Positions 26,490-35,704 of a stretch of DNA of 64,000 nt are shown piece after piece. Under the pieces are notes generated by a model, which worked only from the letters and a program-made list of their open reading frames with translations, ran no database searches and was not told where the DNA came from. A program made the position numbers and the translations under genes. Numbering within the stretch: the first letter of the stretch is position 1; each line of letters opens with the position of its first letter. This DNA is from Pseudomonadales bacterium (lineage in GTDB: Bacteria; Pseudomonadota; Gammaproteobacteria; Pseudomonadales; Ketobacteraceae): assembly GCA_020062665.1 (NCBI GenBank), contig JAGUVW010000008.1, forward strand, positions 241,823 to 305,822. The letters run 5' to 3'.

Positions 26490-27341
26490 ATGCCGGTGTC
26501 CGCAGTCGCCGCCCGCCGCTTCAATGTGTTGCCCGGTTTTGGTTTGTCGCTGGGGTACACCCTGGTTTACCTGTCGATCATCGTGCTGATTCCATTGGGT
26601 GCCGTTTTTCTGAGAACGATGGATCTGACCTGGGCAGAGTTCTGGCAGGTGGTGACGGCGCCCAGGGTAGTGGCGTCGTACAAGCTGTCATTCGGCGCCT
26701 CGCTGGCGGCGGCAGCAATCAATGCGGTATTCGGCCTGATGCTGGCCTGGGCGCTGGTGCGCTATTCCTTTCCCGGCAAGAAGATTGTGGATGCACTGGT
26801 GGATCTGCCGTTTGCGCTGCCCACGGCAGTGGCCGGTATAGCGCTTACCGCGTTGTATGCGCCCAACGGTTGGCTGGGCCAGTTCATTCAGGGGGAACTG
26901 GGCATCAAGGTGGCCTTTGGCCCGCTCGGTGTTTTGGTGGCGCTGGTGTTCATCGGCCTGCCGTTTGTGGTGCGCACGGTGCAGCCCATTCTGGAAGATC
27001 TGGAAACCGAGTTGGAAGAAGCCGCCGCCAGTTTGGGGGCGCGGCGCTGGCAGACTTTCCGCTATGTCGTGCTGCCGATTCTGCTGCCGGCGCTGCTGAC
27101 CGGGTTTGCGTTGGCGTTCGCGCGCGCGGTGGGTGAATACGGTTCGGTGATATTCATCGCGGGCAATATCCCGATGGTGTCGGAAATCACGCCGCTCATG
27201 ATCATCACCAAACTGGAACAGTACGACTATACCGGTGCGACGGCGATTGCGGTGGTGATGCTGGTGTTCTCATTCTTTCTGCTGCTGATCATTAATGGAT
27301 TGCAGCATTGGGCCAATCGTCGAACCGGGCGTGAACGCTGA
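26490..27341 (+). CDS. cysT: Sulfate ABC transporter permease CysT (CysU)
   Basis: 283 residues from ATG 26490, which has GGGG 6 bases upstream; an ATA/ATG frame from 26454 lacks a ribosome site. An inner-membrane permease with about six helices, starting FGLSLGYTLVYLSIIVLIPL. The EAA-type loop that contacts the ATPase is ELEEAAASLGARRWQTFRYVVLP. It pairs with CysW to form the sulfate/thiosulfate channel. First gene of cysT-cysW-cysA-cysB, divergent from porin-sbp. Confidence 0.93.
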   Translation: MPVSAVAARRFNVLPGFGLSLGYTLVYLSIIVLIPLGAVFLRTMDLTWAEFWQVVTAPRVVASYKLSFGASLAAAAINAVFGLMLAWALVRYSFPGKKIVDALVDLPFALPTAVAGIALTALYAPNGWLGQFIQGELGIKVAFGPLGVLVALVFIGLPFVVRTVQPILEDLETELEEAAASLGARRWQTFRYVVLPILLPALLTGFALAFARAVGEYGSVIFIAGNIPMVSEITPLMIITKLEQYDYTGATAIAVVMLVFSFFLLLIINGLQHWANRRTGRER

Positions 27342-27404
27342 AGGCGGATTTCCGGGAATGAGCCTGAAAACTGAATTGTATCGTGTGTTGCTAGGGGATT
27401 TCTG

Positions 27405-28295
27405 ATGTCAACGGCTACATGGGTGACAGAGTCCACCCGTTTTGAACGCAATATCGCAACCAGCGAATCGGCATGGGTGAAGTGGTCGATCATCGGAATT
27501 GCTGTGAGCTTTTTCACGCTGTTCCTGCTGATGCCGCTGCTGGCGGTGTTTGTGGAGGCGTTGCGCAAGGGCGTCGGCGTGTATTTTGCTTCGCTGGTCG
27601 ATGCCGACGCGCTACATTCCATCCAGCTGACACTGATCGCTGCGGCAATTGCCGTGCCGCTCAATCTGGTGTTCGGCGTGGCGGCGGCCTGGGCCATTGC
27701 CAAGTTTGATTTTCGCGGCAAGCAACTGTTGATCACATTGATCGACCTGCCGTTCTCTGTGTCGCCGGTGATTGTAGGCTTGTGCTATGTGCTGGTGTTC
27801 GGTGCCAACGGCTGGTTTGGTGCCTGGTTGATCGAACATGATCTGAAAGTGATTTTCGCGCTTCCGGGTATCGTGCTGGCAAGTATTTTTGTGACGTTTC
27901 CTTTCGTTGCCCGTGAACTGATTCCGCTGATGCAGGCGCAAGGGCGTGAGGAGGAGGAAGCCGCCATCGTGCTCGGCGCCAATGGCTGGCAGACTTTCTG
28001 GCATGTGACCCTGCCCAATATCAAGTGGGGTCTGCTGTACGGCGTGATTCTGTGTAACGCGCGCGCGATGGGTGAATTTGGCGCGGTGTCGGTGGTGTCC
28101 GGCAAGATTCGTGGCCAGACCAACACCATGCCACTGCATGTGGAAATTCTTTACAACGAATATCAGTTTGCTGCTGCCTTTGCGGTGGCCTCGCTGCTGG
28201 CGCTGTTGGCGCTGGTGACCCTGGTGATCAAGACCTGGGTGGAGCATCGGGTGGAGCAGGCAATGAAACAAAGTACTGAGGGGGCCTCGTCATGA
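27405..28295 (+). CDS. cysW: Sulfate ABC transporter permease CysW
   Basis: 296 residues with about six membrane helices. The EAA loop is [22 protein letters not shown]. The conserved C-terminal segment [20 protein letters not shown] is typical of CysW. It forms the heterodimeric permease with CysT. A GGGG ribosome site precedes ATG 27405. The last four bases overlap the cysA start (ATGA), implying translational coupling. Confidence 0.94.
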   Translation: MSTATWVTESTRFERNIATSESAWVKWSIIGIAVSFFTLFLLMPLLAVFVEALRKGVGVYFASLVDADALHSIQLTLIAAAIAVPLNLVFGVAAAWAIAKFDFRGKQLLITLIDLPFSVSPVIVGLCYVLVFGANGWFGAWLIEHDLKVIFALPGIVLASIFVTFPFVARELIPLMQAQGREEEEAAIVLGANGWQTFWHVTLPNIKWGLLYGVILCNARAMGEFGAVSVVSGKIRGQTNTMPLHVEILYNEYQFAAAFAVASLLALLALVTLVIKTWVEHRVEQAMKQSTEGASS

Positions 28296-29383
28296 GCATT
28301 CAGGTTCAGAACATCCAGAAACGCTTCGGTAGTTTCGTAGCGCTCGATAACGTGTCGCTGGATTTTCCCAGCGGCGAACTGGTGGCTTTGCTGGGGCCGT
28401 CGGGTTGTGGCAAAACCACGCTGCTGCGTATTATCGCGGGCCTGGAGCAGGCGGATGCGGGCACTGTGCTGCTGGATGGTGAAGATGCGTCTTCCACCCA
28501 TGTGCGCGAGCGTCAGGTAGGATTCGTGTTCCAGCATTACGCGCTGTTCAAGCACATGACGGTGTTCGACAATGTGGCGTTTGGTATGCGCATGAAGCCG
28601 CGCAACGTGCGGCCCAACGAAACGCAGATCAAAAAGAAAGTGCACGATCTGTTGAACCTGGTGCAGCTGGACTGGCTGGCAGATCGCTTTCCGGCGCAGC
28701 TTTCTGGTGGGCAGCGTCAGCGGATCGCGCTCGCCCGTGCGTTGGCGGTGGAACCCCGCGTGCTGCTGCTGGATGAGCCGTTCGGCGCGCTCGACGCGAA
28801 AGTGCGCAAGGAATTGCGGCGCTGGCTGCGCAAGCTGCACGATGAGCTGCACATCACGTCGATCTTTGTCACTCATGATCAGGAAGAAGCGCTGGAAGTG
28901 GCCGATCGCATCGTGTTGATGGATCACGGCAAGGTAGAGCAGGTAGGCACGCCGGAAGAAGTGTACGGTCATCCCGCCACGCCGTTCGTGTATGGTTTTT
29001 TAGGATCGGTGAATCTGTTTCATGGCCGTGTCGAGGATAGCGCGGTGTGGGTGGGCGAAGATGCCGTTCCCCACCACAACACGGCCATTGCCCAGGGTTC
29101 TGAAGTGTACGCCTTTGCCCGGCCTCACGAGCTGGAAATCGTCACCGATCCGAACCGCACGGATGGCATCAAGGCCCGAGTCAATCGTGTGCTCACTTTT
29201 GGCGTGAGTTCGCGGGTGGAGCTGGACGGCGTCAACGGCGCTACTGGCCAGCATTTTGAAGTGGAACTGTCGCAACCGCAGGTACAGGCGCTGGCATTGG
29301 TGGCAGGGCAGATCGTGCGCCTGCTGCCGTCTCGGTTGAAACTGTTCGAACGCTCTGAAGCGGGATTGGGTGTTAAACGATGA
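28292..29383 (+). CDS. cysA: Sulfate ABC transporter ATP-binding protein CysA
   Basis: 363 residues. Walker [11 protein letters not shown]-loop FVFQHYALF, signature [15 protein letters not shown], Walker [13 protein letters not shown] and H-loop FVTHDQEEA are all intact. The C-terminal ~120 residues form a TOBE-like regulatory domain ([12 protein letters not shown]). It powers CysTW. It overlaps cysW by four bases at its start and cysB by four bases at its end. Confidence 0.95.
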   Translation: MSIQVQNIQKRFGSFVALDNVSLDFPSGELVALLGPSGCGKTTLLRIIAGLEQADAGTVLLDGEDASSTHVRERQVGFVFQHYALFKHMTVFDNVAFGMRMKPRNVRPNETQIKKKVHDLLNLVQLDWLADRFPAQLSGGQRQRIALARALAVEPRVLLLDEPFGALDAKVRKELRRWLRKLHDELHITSIFVTHDQEEALEVADRIVLMDHGKVEQVGTPEEVYGHPATPFVYGFLGSVNLFHGRVEDSAVWVGEDAVPHHNTAIAQGSEVYAFARPHELEIVTDPNRTDGIKARVNRVLTFGVSSRVELDGVNGATGQHFEVELSQPQVQALALVAGQIVRLLPSRLKLFERSEAGLGVKR

Positions 29384-30315
29384 ATTTCCAGCAGTTGCGG
29401 ATTGTCCGCGAAACCGTGCGGCGCAATTTCAATCTTACCGAGGTTGCGAACACGCTTTACACCTCACAGTCCGGTGTGTCGAAGCACATCAAGGATCTGG
29501 AGGATGAATTGGGTGTTGAGTTGTTCGTGCGCAAAGGTAAGCGATTGCTGGGCCTTACCGAGCCCGGCAAGGAAATGGTGAAAATCGTTGAGCGCATGCT
29601 GCTGGATGCGCGCAATATCAAGAATCTGGCGGAGCAGTACAGTCAGCAGGACAGCGGCCGCCTCACCATCGCCACCACGCACACCCAGGCGCGTTATGCA
29701 CTGCCGAAGGTGGTGACGGAATTCAAGAAACTGTATCCGAAAGTACATCTGAAACTGCATCAGGGCAGCCCGGCAGAAATCGCCCAGCTTTTGCTGGATG
29801 GTGAAGCGGATATCGGTGTTGCGACCGAAACCCTGGGTGAAGTTCCCGAGCTGGCCAGCTTTCCGTATTACAGTTGGCATCACGCGGTGATCGTACCGCA
29901 GGATCATCCCCTGGTGCAGCCACCGCTGCTCACGCTGGAGGATATTGCCGCGCACCCCATCATCACCTACCACGAAGGTTTCACCGGCCGGGCGTTGCTG
30001 GAAAAAACGTTTCAGGATGCGGGTCTGCTGCCAGACATCGTGCTGTCGGCGCTGGATGCGGACGTGATCAAGTCCTACGTGGAATTGGGACTGGGCGTTG
30101 GCATCGTCGCCTCGGTGGCGTTCAACCCAAAGCGGGATGCGGGGTTGAGAATGCTGGATTGCTCGCATCTGTTCGACGAAGTGTTCACCCGCATTGCGGT
30201 GCGACGTGGCCATCTGCTGCGACGCTACGCCTATCATTTCATGGAGCTGTGTTCGCCGGAACTGGTCGAGGCGCGGGTGATGACGGAAATGCTGGATGGC
30301 GGCGTCAGCAACTGA
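29380..30315 (+). CDS. cysB: LysR-type sulfur regulator CysB
   Basis: 311 residues. N-terminal [23 protein letters not shown] with the CysB hallmark start [20 protein letters not shown]. The effector domain carries [15 protein letters not shown], the Thr-rich sulfate/N-acetylserine pocket region seen in CysB/Cbl. It activates sulfate transport and reduction genes when sulfide is low. It overlaps cysA by four bases (ATGA), so the activator is made from the operon it probably controls, giving positive feedback. A Cbl paralogue assignment cannot be ruled out by sequence alone. Confidence 0.9.
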   Translation: MNFQQLRIVRETVRRNFNLTEVANTLYTSQSGVSKHIKDLEDELGVELFVRKGKRLLGLTEPGKEMVKIVERMLLDARNIKNLAEQYSQQDSGRLTIATTHTQARYALPKVVTEFKKLYPKVHLKLHQGSPAEIAQLLLDGEADIGVATETLGEVPELASFPYYSWHHAVIVPQDHPLVQPPLLTLEDIAAHPIITYHEGFTGRALLEKTFQDAGLLPDIVLSALDADVIKSYVELGLGVGIVASVAFNPKRDAGLRMLDCSHLFDEVFTRIAVRRGHLLRRYAYHFMELCSPELVEARVMTEMLDGGVSN

Positions 30316-30346
30316 ACGGAACGGTGGTGAAATGCGCTGTGCGTAT

Positions 30347-32173
30347 TCACCGCGACCAGATACGTTCCAGCTGCGCCACCTGTTGTGACAGCTCTGCCAG
30401 AGCGGCTTCCGACTGGCGTCCTTTTTCCTGCGGCAGGGATTCCCGCATGCGCTTGCTGATGTGGCGGATATCGTCGCTCACGGCGCTGGCATTTTCGCGC
30501 TGACTGGCGGCGTTGTCGGCGATGGTGGCGGTGAGATCATCGATGCCGCTGATGGATTGCGAGATGGTGTCGAAGGCATCGAAGGCGGCGCGGGCTTCTT
30601 CCACGCTGCGGCCCACCATGTCCTTGCTTTGCTCCATCATGCCAACGCTGCCTTTCGCGGCTTTCTGGATGTCTTCGATCTGGCGTTTGATGTCCACGGC
30701 GGCGGCGGTGGTCTTGGTGGCGAGTGAGCGCACTTCATCGGCCACCACCGCAAAACCACGGCCGTGCTCGCCCGCGCGGGCGGCCTCGATGGCGGCGTTC
30801 AGTGCCAGCAGATTGGTCTGCTCGGTGATGCTGGTGATCATGTCCACCACCTTGCCGATGGACTGGCTGTTGTTCGCCAGTTCATTGATCTGCTGCGCGG
30901 CTTTGCCGATCTGTCCGGTGAGTTGTTCGATCTGGTGCGCCAGGCCTTCCACGGCCTGTTGACCGCTTTGCGCGTTGCGTTTCGCCTGATCCGCCGCCTG
31001 CCGTGCCTGGCCACTGGAATGACTGATGTTCGCAAACGCCTGCGCGATCTGTTCGCCGCCCTGCGCCAGTTGATCGAGCGCACGCAATTCCTGTTCGAGT
31101 TTGCGCCGCATGTCCTGCAGCATTGGATTGTCGCTGCTGCCCAGCTGTTTCAGCCGATCCTGCAGCGCGGCAATGGCCTCGCAGGTGGCCTGGCGTTGTT
31201 CGCTGACACGACTCAACAACGTATTGATGTCATCCTGCGGGCGCACAGTGCCGCCACTCAAACGGGCCGCTTGCGAGAACAGCACATTCTGGCTGCGTTC
31301 AACTTCCTGGCGGAAACTCGTAAACAGAAAATAAACGCCCAGTGCAATCAGGATCAGCGTCAGCACGAACATCACTTCCAGCGAACTGCCATCATCACCG
31401 GTGTTGCTTTTGCCCACCTGGGTGAGGAAGGTGGCGCTGAGCGGCACAATCTTTTGGAAGCGGGAGTCGATGGCGCCCAGCAGCGCGTCCCGTTTCAGGC
31501 TGTGTTCCGCCAGTTGCTCGAACTGCTGCTGAAACAGTTCGATCTGCTGCTGCGCTTCTGCGTAATCTTCTTCCGGCAGATCGGATTCGGGAATTTCCTT
31601 GATGAATTCGCGCACTTTCTCGCTGAAGGTGGCGCGATGCTGGGGATCACGATCGATCTGGAAATCCAGGCGCTCGGTCTGCATGTCGGTGAACAGGCTG
31701 TAAAGATAAACGGCGTTCTGATCCTTCAGATAGATTTCCAGGCGGCGGGCGGTTTCGTCCAGTTCGGTGCGCAGTGGTTGCAGGGCGTCCTGAATGCCGA
31801 TCAGTTCGTTGAGCTGTAATTGATATTGCGCCAACTCTGCCAGCAGCACGGACACGGTGTTTTCCAGCAGGGGATTAGCGCTTTTGAAACTGAGGGTGGC
31901 GACGTCGGCCAGCGCTTTGTTGTTGTCCTGCAACTGGCCCAGGATGCGCTTGTTGGTATTGGCGTCGGTGCTGGCGCGCAATTGCTGTACCTGAATCACC
32001 AGGCCCTGTAACTGATTGGCGGTGGTCAGAAACTGCAGGACTTTCTGCTGCCCCTGCAGGCGCTCGCGGGCCTGACTCTGGTGCTGCAGAAACAGCGCGC
32101 AGAGCAGGGCGATGGCACCCAGCAGAACGACAGTGGTGACTTTGACGCGGACAGACAGATGGGCTTTCGACAT
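30347..32173 (-). CDS. Methyl-accepting chemotaxis protein
   Basis: 608 residues. An N-terminal membrane helix ([20 protein letters not shown]), a periplasmic helical region of ~230 residues ([20 protein letters not shown]), and a second membrane helix ([18 protein letters not shown]). The cytoplasmic signalling tip is [21 protein letters not shown], followed by [16 protein letters not shown], as in chemoreceptors that contact CheA/CheW. No recognisable Cache or PAS sensor is seen, so the ligand is unknown. No che genes are nearby. Confidence 0.9.
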   Translation of the reverse strand: MSKAHLSVRVKVTTVVLLGAIALLCALFLQHQSQARERLQGQQKVLQFLTTANQLQGLVIQVQQLRASTDANTNKRILGQLQDNNKALADVATLSFKSANPLLENTVSVLLAELAQYQLQLNELIGIQDALQPLRTELDETARRLEIYLKDQNAVYLYSLFTDMQTERLDFQIDRDPQHRATFSEKVREFIKEIPESDLPEEDYAEAQQQIELFQQQFEQLAEHSLKRDALLGAIDSRFQKIVPLSATFLTQVGKSNTGDDGSSLEVMFVLTLILIALGVYFLFTSFRQEVERSQNVLFSQAARLSGGTVRPQDDINTLLSRVSEQRQATCEAIAALQDRLKQLGSSDNPMLQDMRRKLEQELRALDQLAQGGEQIAQAFANISHSSGQARQAADQAKRNAQSGQQAVEGLAHQIEQLTGQIGKAAQQINELANNSQSIGKVVDMITSITEQTNLLALNAAIEAARAGEHGRGFAVVADEVRSLATKTTAAAVDIKRQIEDIQKAAKGSVGMMEQSKDMVGRSVEEARAAFDAFDTISQSISGIDDLTATIADNAASQRENASAVSDDIRHISKRMRESLPQEKGRQSEAALAELSQQVAQLERIWSR

Positions 32174-32260
32174 CGGCGTTGGCGCTCAGGCTTGGAACAG
32201 GACAATTCCTGCCGCCGGATCTTCCCAGCAGCCTTTTAAGCATAGCAGCCAGTTTAAAAA

Positions 32261-33316
32261 TCAGCCGTTGCTGAGGGGGAAGGCCACCAGGTGGCGCATG
32301 TCCAGGCGCACGCCCACGATGTCGCCGGGCTGTTCCTCGGCATTGCTGGGGAAGAGGGCGTCGATGATGGCGCCAGAGGGCAGTTTCAGCTGCACCAGCG
32401 AGGTGGCGCCAGTGAAGGTCTTGTTGAGGATCAGCGCCCGCAGGGGGCCGCTGGGGTCGGGCTGGACATCGTCGGGCCGCAGCAGTACTTCCACCGGGGT
32501 GCCCGGCTCCCAGGGATAGGCCCGGTTGCCCCGCAGCAGGCCCAGCTCGGTGGCCACCTGGTCGGGCGCCACTATCCGGCCCGGCAGAAAGCGCCCCTGG
32601 CCGATAAAGCCCGCCACAAAGCGGTTGGCGGGTTCGTGATAGAGGGTGAAGGGTGCGTCCCACTGCTGCAGCAGGCCGCTCTGCATCACACCCACCTTGT
32701 CCGCCATGGCGAAGGCTTCTTCCTGGTCGTGAGTCACCATCAGGGCGGTGATGCGCTGCTGCTTGAGGATATCGCGCACTTCCAGCGCCAGGCGGCGGCG
32801 CAGATCCACGTCCAGGTTCGAAAAGGGTTCGTCCAGCAGGATCAGGGCCGGTTCCGGCGCCAGCGCACGGGCCAGGGCCACCCGCTGTTGCTGCCCGCCC
32901 GAGATTTCATGGGGATAGCGGTGGCTGATCTGTTCCAGCCCCACCAGTTCCAGCACGCGCTGGGCCACTTTCTGCTTTTCGCCCCGGGTGAGTTTGCGCA
33001 GGCCGAAGCACACGTTCTCCCACAGGGTCAGATGGGGGAAGAGTGCGTAATCCTGGAACACCATGCCCAGGTGGCGTTGTTCCGGCGGCAGGCGATGCTG
33101 GGGTGTGGAAACGGGCTGGTTGCGCAGCGAGATGTTACCGGCGGTGATCGGCTCGAAACCGGCGATGGCGCGCAGGGTGGTGGTTTTGCCGCAGCCGCTG
33201 GGGCCGAGCAGGCAGGCAATATCGCCTTCGTTGATGTGAAAGCTCAGCTCGTTGACCACCACTTCGTTGTCGAAGCTGCAACGTACTGACTCGAGCTTCA
33301 GCAGGGTGTCCATCAC
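32261..33316 (-). CDS. ABC transporter ATP-binding protein, FbpC/PotA-like
   Basis: 351 residues. Walker [11 protein letters not shown]-loop MVFQDYALFPHLT, signature ISGGQQQRVALARAL, Walker B LILLDEPFSNLD, H-loop [17 protein letters not shown]-terminal TOBE domain (VEVLLRPDDVQPD) follows. Closest in feel to iron(III) or similar importer ATPases (FbpC), which use this exact arrangement, but no permease or binding-protein gene is adjacent. It starts 4 bases after the argF stop, so it would be transcribed with argD-argF. The partner permease must be elsewhere. Confidence 0.8.
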   Translation of the reverse strand: MMDTLLKLESVRCSFDNEVVVNELSFHINEGDIACLLGPSGCGKTTTLRAIAGFEPITAGNISLRNQPVSTPQHRLPPEQRHLGMVFQDYALFPHLTLWENVCFGLRKLTRGEKQKVAQRVLELVGLEQISHRYPHEISGGQQQRVALARALAPEPALILLDEPFSNLDVDLRRRLALEVRDILKQQRITALMVTHDQEEAFAMADKVGVMQSGLLQQWDAPFTLYHEPANRFVAGFIGQGRFLPGRIVAPDQVATELGLLRGNRAYPWEPGTPVEVLLRPDDVQPDPSGPLRALILNKTFTGATSLVQLKLPSGAIIDALFPSNAEEQPGDIVGVRLDMRHLVAFPLSNG

Positions 33317-33320
33317 GCGC

Positions 33321-34235
33321 TCAGGGTTTCCAGCAGCCCAGCAGATATTCCATCAGGGCTTTTTGCGCGTGCAGGCGGTTTTCTGCCTCGTCCCACACCA
33401 CGGAGCGGGGATCGTCCAGCATGTCCTCGCTGACTTCCTCGCCGCGATGGGCGGGCAGGCAGTGCAGGAACAGGGCGTCCTTGTCTGCCAGATCCATCAG
33501 CGCCGGCGACACCTGGTACTGGGCGAACGCCTTGGCGCGGTGAGCCTGTTCGTCCTCCTGGCCCATGCTGGCCCACACATCGGTGGTGACCAGATGCGCA
33601 TGTTCCACCGCCGCACGGGGATCACGCAGGATGGTGACGCGGTCGCTGTTGGCGGCCACCAGATTGGCATCGGGCTCGAAACCGGCGGGGCAGGCGATGC
33701 GCAGCTGGAAACCAAACTGGCGCGACGCATTGATGTAGGAATTGCACATGTTGTTGCCGTCGCCCACCCAAGCCACGATCTTGCCGCGAATGGAGCCACG
33801 GTGTTCGATGTAAGTCTGGATGTCCGCCAGCAGCTGGCAGGGATGAAAACTGTCGGTGAGGGCGTTGATTACCGGCACGCTGGAATAGCGGGCAAAGGTT
33901 TCGACCTTTTCGTGCTCGAAGGTGCGGATCATGATGATGTCGCACATGCGCGACAGCACGCGGGCGGTGTCTGCCACCGGTTCGCCCCGGCCCAGCTGGG
34001 AATCACGGGGCGAAAGGAAGATGGCACCACCGCCACACTGGATCATGGCACTTTCAAATGATACGCGGGTGCGGGTGGAGGATTTCTCGAAAATCATCCC
34101 CAGCACCTTGTTCTTGAACGGTTCGTGCGGCACGCCTGCGCGCAGCATCTGTTTCAGCTCGATTGCCCGCAGCAGCAGTTTTTCCAGTGTGGCCGGATCG
34201 ATGTCCAGCAGAGTCAGAAAATGCCGAGTTGCCAT
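33321..34235 (-). CDS. argF: Ornithine carbamoyltransferase ArgF
   Basis: 304 residues from ATG 34235 (frame extends to 34256 but family proteins begin at this [14 protein letters not shown]). Transfers a carbamoyl group to ornithine to give citrulline. Carbamoyl-phosphate site [16 protein letters not shown], ornithine loop [11 protein letters not shown], and the C-terminal MHCLP-type loop [13 protein letters not shown] with the ornithine-binding Cys. The anabolic type is suggested by argD upstream (42 bases). Confidence 0.95.
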   Translation of the reverse strand: MATRHFLTLLDIDPATLEKLLLRAIELKQMLRAGVPHEPFKNKVLGMIFEKSSTRTRVSFESAMIQCGGGAIFLSPRDSQLGRGEPVADTARVLSRMCDIIMIRTFEHEKVETFARYSSVPVINALTDSFHPCQLLADIQTYIEHRGSIRGKIVAWVGDGNNMCNSYINASRQFGFQLRIACPAGFEPDANLVAANSDRVTILRDPRAAVEHAHLVTTDVWASMGQEDEQAHRAKAFAQYQVSPALMDLADKDALFLHCLPAHRGEEVSEDMLDDPRSVVWDEAENRLHAQKALMEYLLGCWKP

Positions 34236-34277
34236 GGCCGTGTCCCACGAATGCAAAAAAGGTCTTCAAATTAAGGG

Positions 34278-35477
34278 TTATTTGCGCGGTTTGCTGCGCT
34301 CGTCCGCTGCCCATACTTTGATGAGCTTGCTCAGTTGATCTACCAGCTGATCGGCTTCGCCGTCGGTCATGGTCAGGGCCGGCAGCAGGCGGATCACGTT
34401 GTCGGAGGTCACGTTGATCAGCAGACCCTGGGCGCGGGCCAGCATCACCAGTTCGGCGCAGGGTTCCTTCAGCTCAATGCCGATCATCAGGCCCTTGCCG
34501 CGAATCTCGGTAACGTAGTCGGCGCCTTCCAGCCGCTCACGGAAGCCTTGCACCATGCGTTCACCCAGCGCCTTGGCGCGGGCGGGCAGGTTTTCTTCCA
34601 CCAGCGTGTTCACCACTTCCAGCGCCACGCCACAGCACAGCGGATTGCCGCCGTAGGTGGAACCATGGTTGCCCGGCTTGAAGGTTTGCGCCGCTACACC
34701 ACGGGCGATGCACGCACCGATGGGCAGGCCGTTGCCCAGGCCCTTGGCGGTGGTCACCACGTCGGGCAGAAAGCCCATCTGCTGGTAAGCGAAATAAGTG
34801 CCGGTGCGGCCGTTGCCAGTCTGGATTTCGTCGAGCATCAGCAGCCAGCCGCGCTCGTCGCAGATGGCGCGCAGGCCCTTCATATATTCATCGGATGCAA
34901 TGTGGATGCCGCCTTCGCCTTGCACCGGCTCCACCAGAATCGCCACCACGTTCGGATTGTTCTGGGCGATGGTTTTGACCGCGTCCAGATCGTTGTAGGG
35001 CGCGCGGACAAAACCGGTCACCAGCGGTTCGAAACCGGCCTGCACCTTGCGGCTGCCGGTGGCAGACAGGGTGGCCAGTGTGCGACCGTGGAAGGAATGA
35101 TCCATCACGATGATGGCGGGTTTTTCGATCTCTTTGCCGTGGCCGTACAGGCGCGCAATCTTGATCGCGCACTCGTTGGCTTCGGCGCCGGAATTGCCGA
35201 AGAAGCAGGCGTCCATGCCGGACACCTCGCACAGGCGCTTGCCCAGCAATTCCTGGTTGGTGATGCGGTAGAGGTTGGAGGTGTGCACCAGTCGCGCGGC
35301 CTGATCCTGAATGGCGCGCGTGATTCGAGGGTGGCAGTGGCCCAGTCCACAGACTGCGATTCCGCTGATGGCGTCCAGATACTTCTTGCCTTCCGTATCG
35401 TACAACCAGACGCCTTCGCCCTTCGCAAAAGCCACATCCTGCTGCCGATAGGTGGACATCAAACCCGTGCCTGACAT
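34278..35477 (-). CDS. argD: Acetylornithine aminotransferase ArgD
   Basis: 399 residues from ATG 35477; the frame is open to 35618, but an intrinsic-terminator-like hairpin (35514-35535) lies in that extension and ArgD proteins start near here. A class III PLP aminotransferase making N-acetylornithine. Motifs: FFGNSGAEANECAIKIAR, FHGRTLATLSATGS, EPVQGEGGI, MLDEIQTGNGRTG and the PLP Lys in TTAKGLGNGLPIGA. First gene of argD-argF on this strand, with a leader that may be attenuated. Confidence 0.93.
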   Translation of the reverse strand: MSGTGLMSTYRQQDVAFAKGEGVWLYDTEGKKYLDAISGIAVCGLGHCHPRITRAIQDQAARLVHTSNLYRITNQELLGKRLCEVSGMDACFFGNSGAEANECAIKIARLYGHGKEIEKPAIIVMDHSFHGRTLATLSATGSRKVQAGFEPLVTGFVRAPYNDLDAVKTIAQNNPNVVAILVEPVQGEGGIHIASDEYMKGLRAICDERGWLLMLDEIQTGNGRTGTYFAYQQMGFLPDVVTTAKGLGNGLPIGACIARGVAAQTFKPGNHGSTYGGNPLCCGVALEVVNTLVEENLPARAKALGERMVQGFRERLEGADYVTEIRGKGLMIGIELKEPCAELVMLARAQGLLINVTSDNVIRLLPALTMTDGEADQLVDQLSKLIKVWAADERSKPRK

Positions 35478-35513
35478 AGTGCTGTTCCTGATCCTTACTC
35501 CGTCCCACAAAAT

Positions 35514-35535
35514 AAAAAAGGCAGCCATTGCTGCC
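35514..35535 (-). terminator. Intrinsic-terminator-like hairpin in the argD leader
   Basis: On the minus strand GGCAGC-AATG-GCTGCC is followed immediately by TTTTTTATTTTG. The hairpin ends about 37 bases before the argD start and there is no upstream minus-strand gene for it to terminate; the next gene up is on the other strand. It is therefore a candidate attenuator for argD-argF. On the plus strand there is no T-tract after it. Confidence 0.6.
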
Positions 35536-35704
35536 GTCCGAAAGTCAATCATAGTCCCATTCGCCGGTGGGTGCAATCGGGTGGGATTGGCGCCGGGCCG
35601 GTGTCGGGAACCTGTCACATTTCGCCGTTGACCCTGATGCGGGGCGGGGCCACCATCATGGGCAATTCGCTGTTCTCATCCTGACAAAAGGACATTGCCA
35701 TCCT

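Noticed and set aside
34335..35474. 379-residue plus-strand frame
   Set aside because: Antisense to argD, whose PLP motifs are unmistakable.
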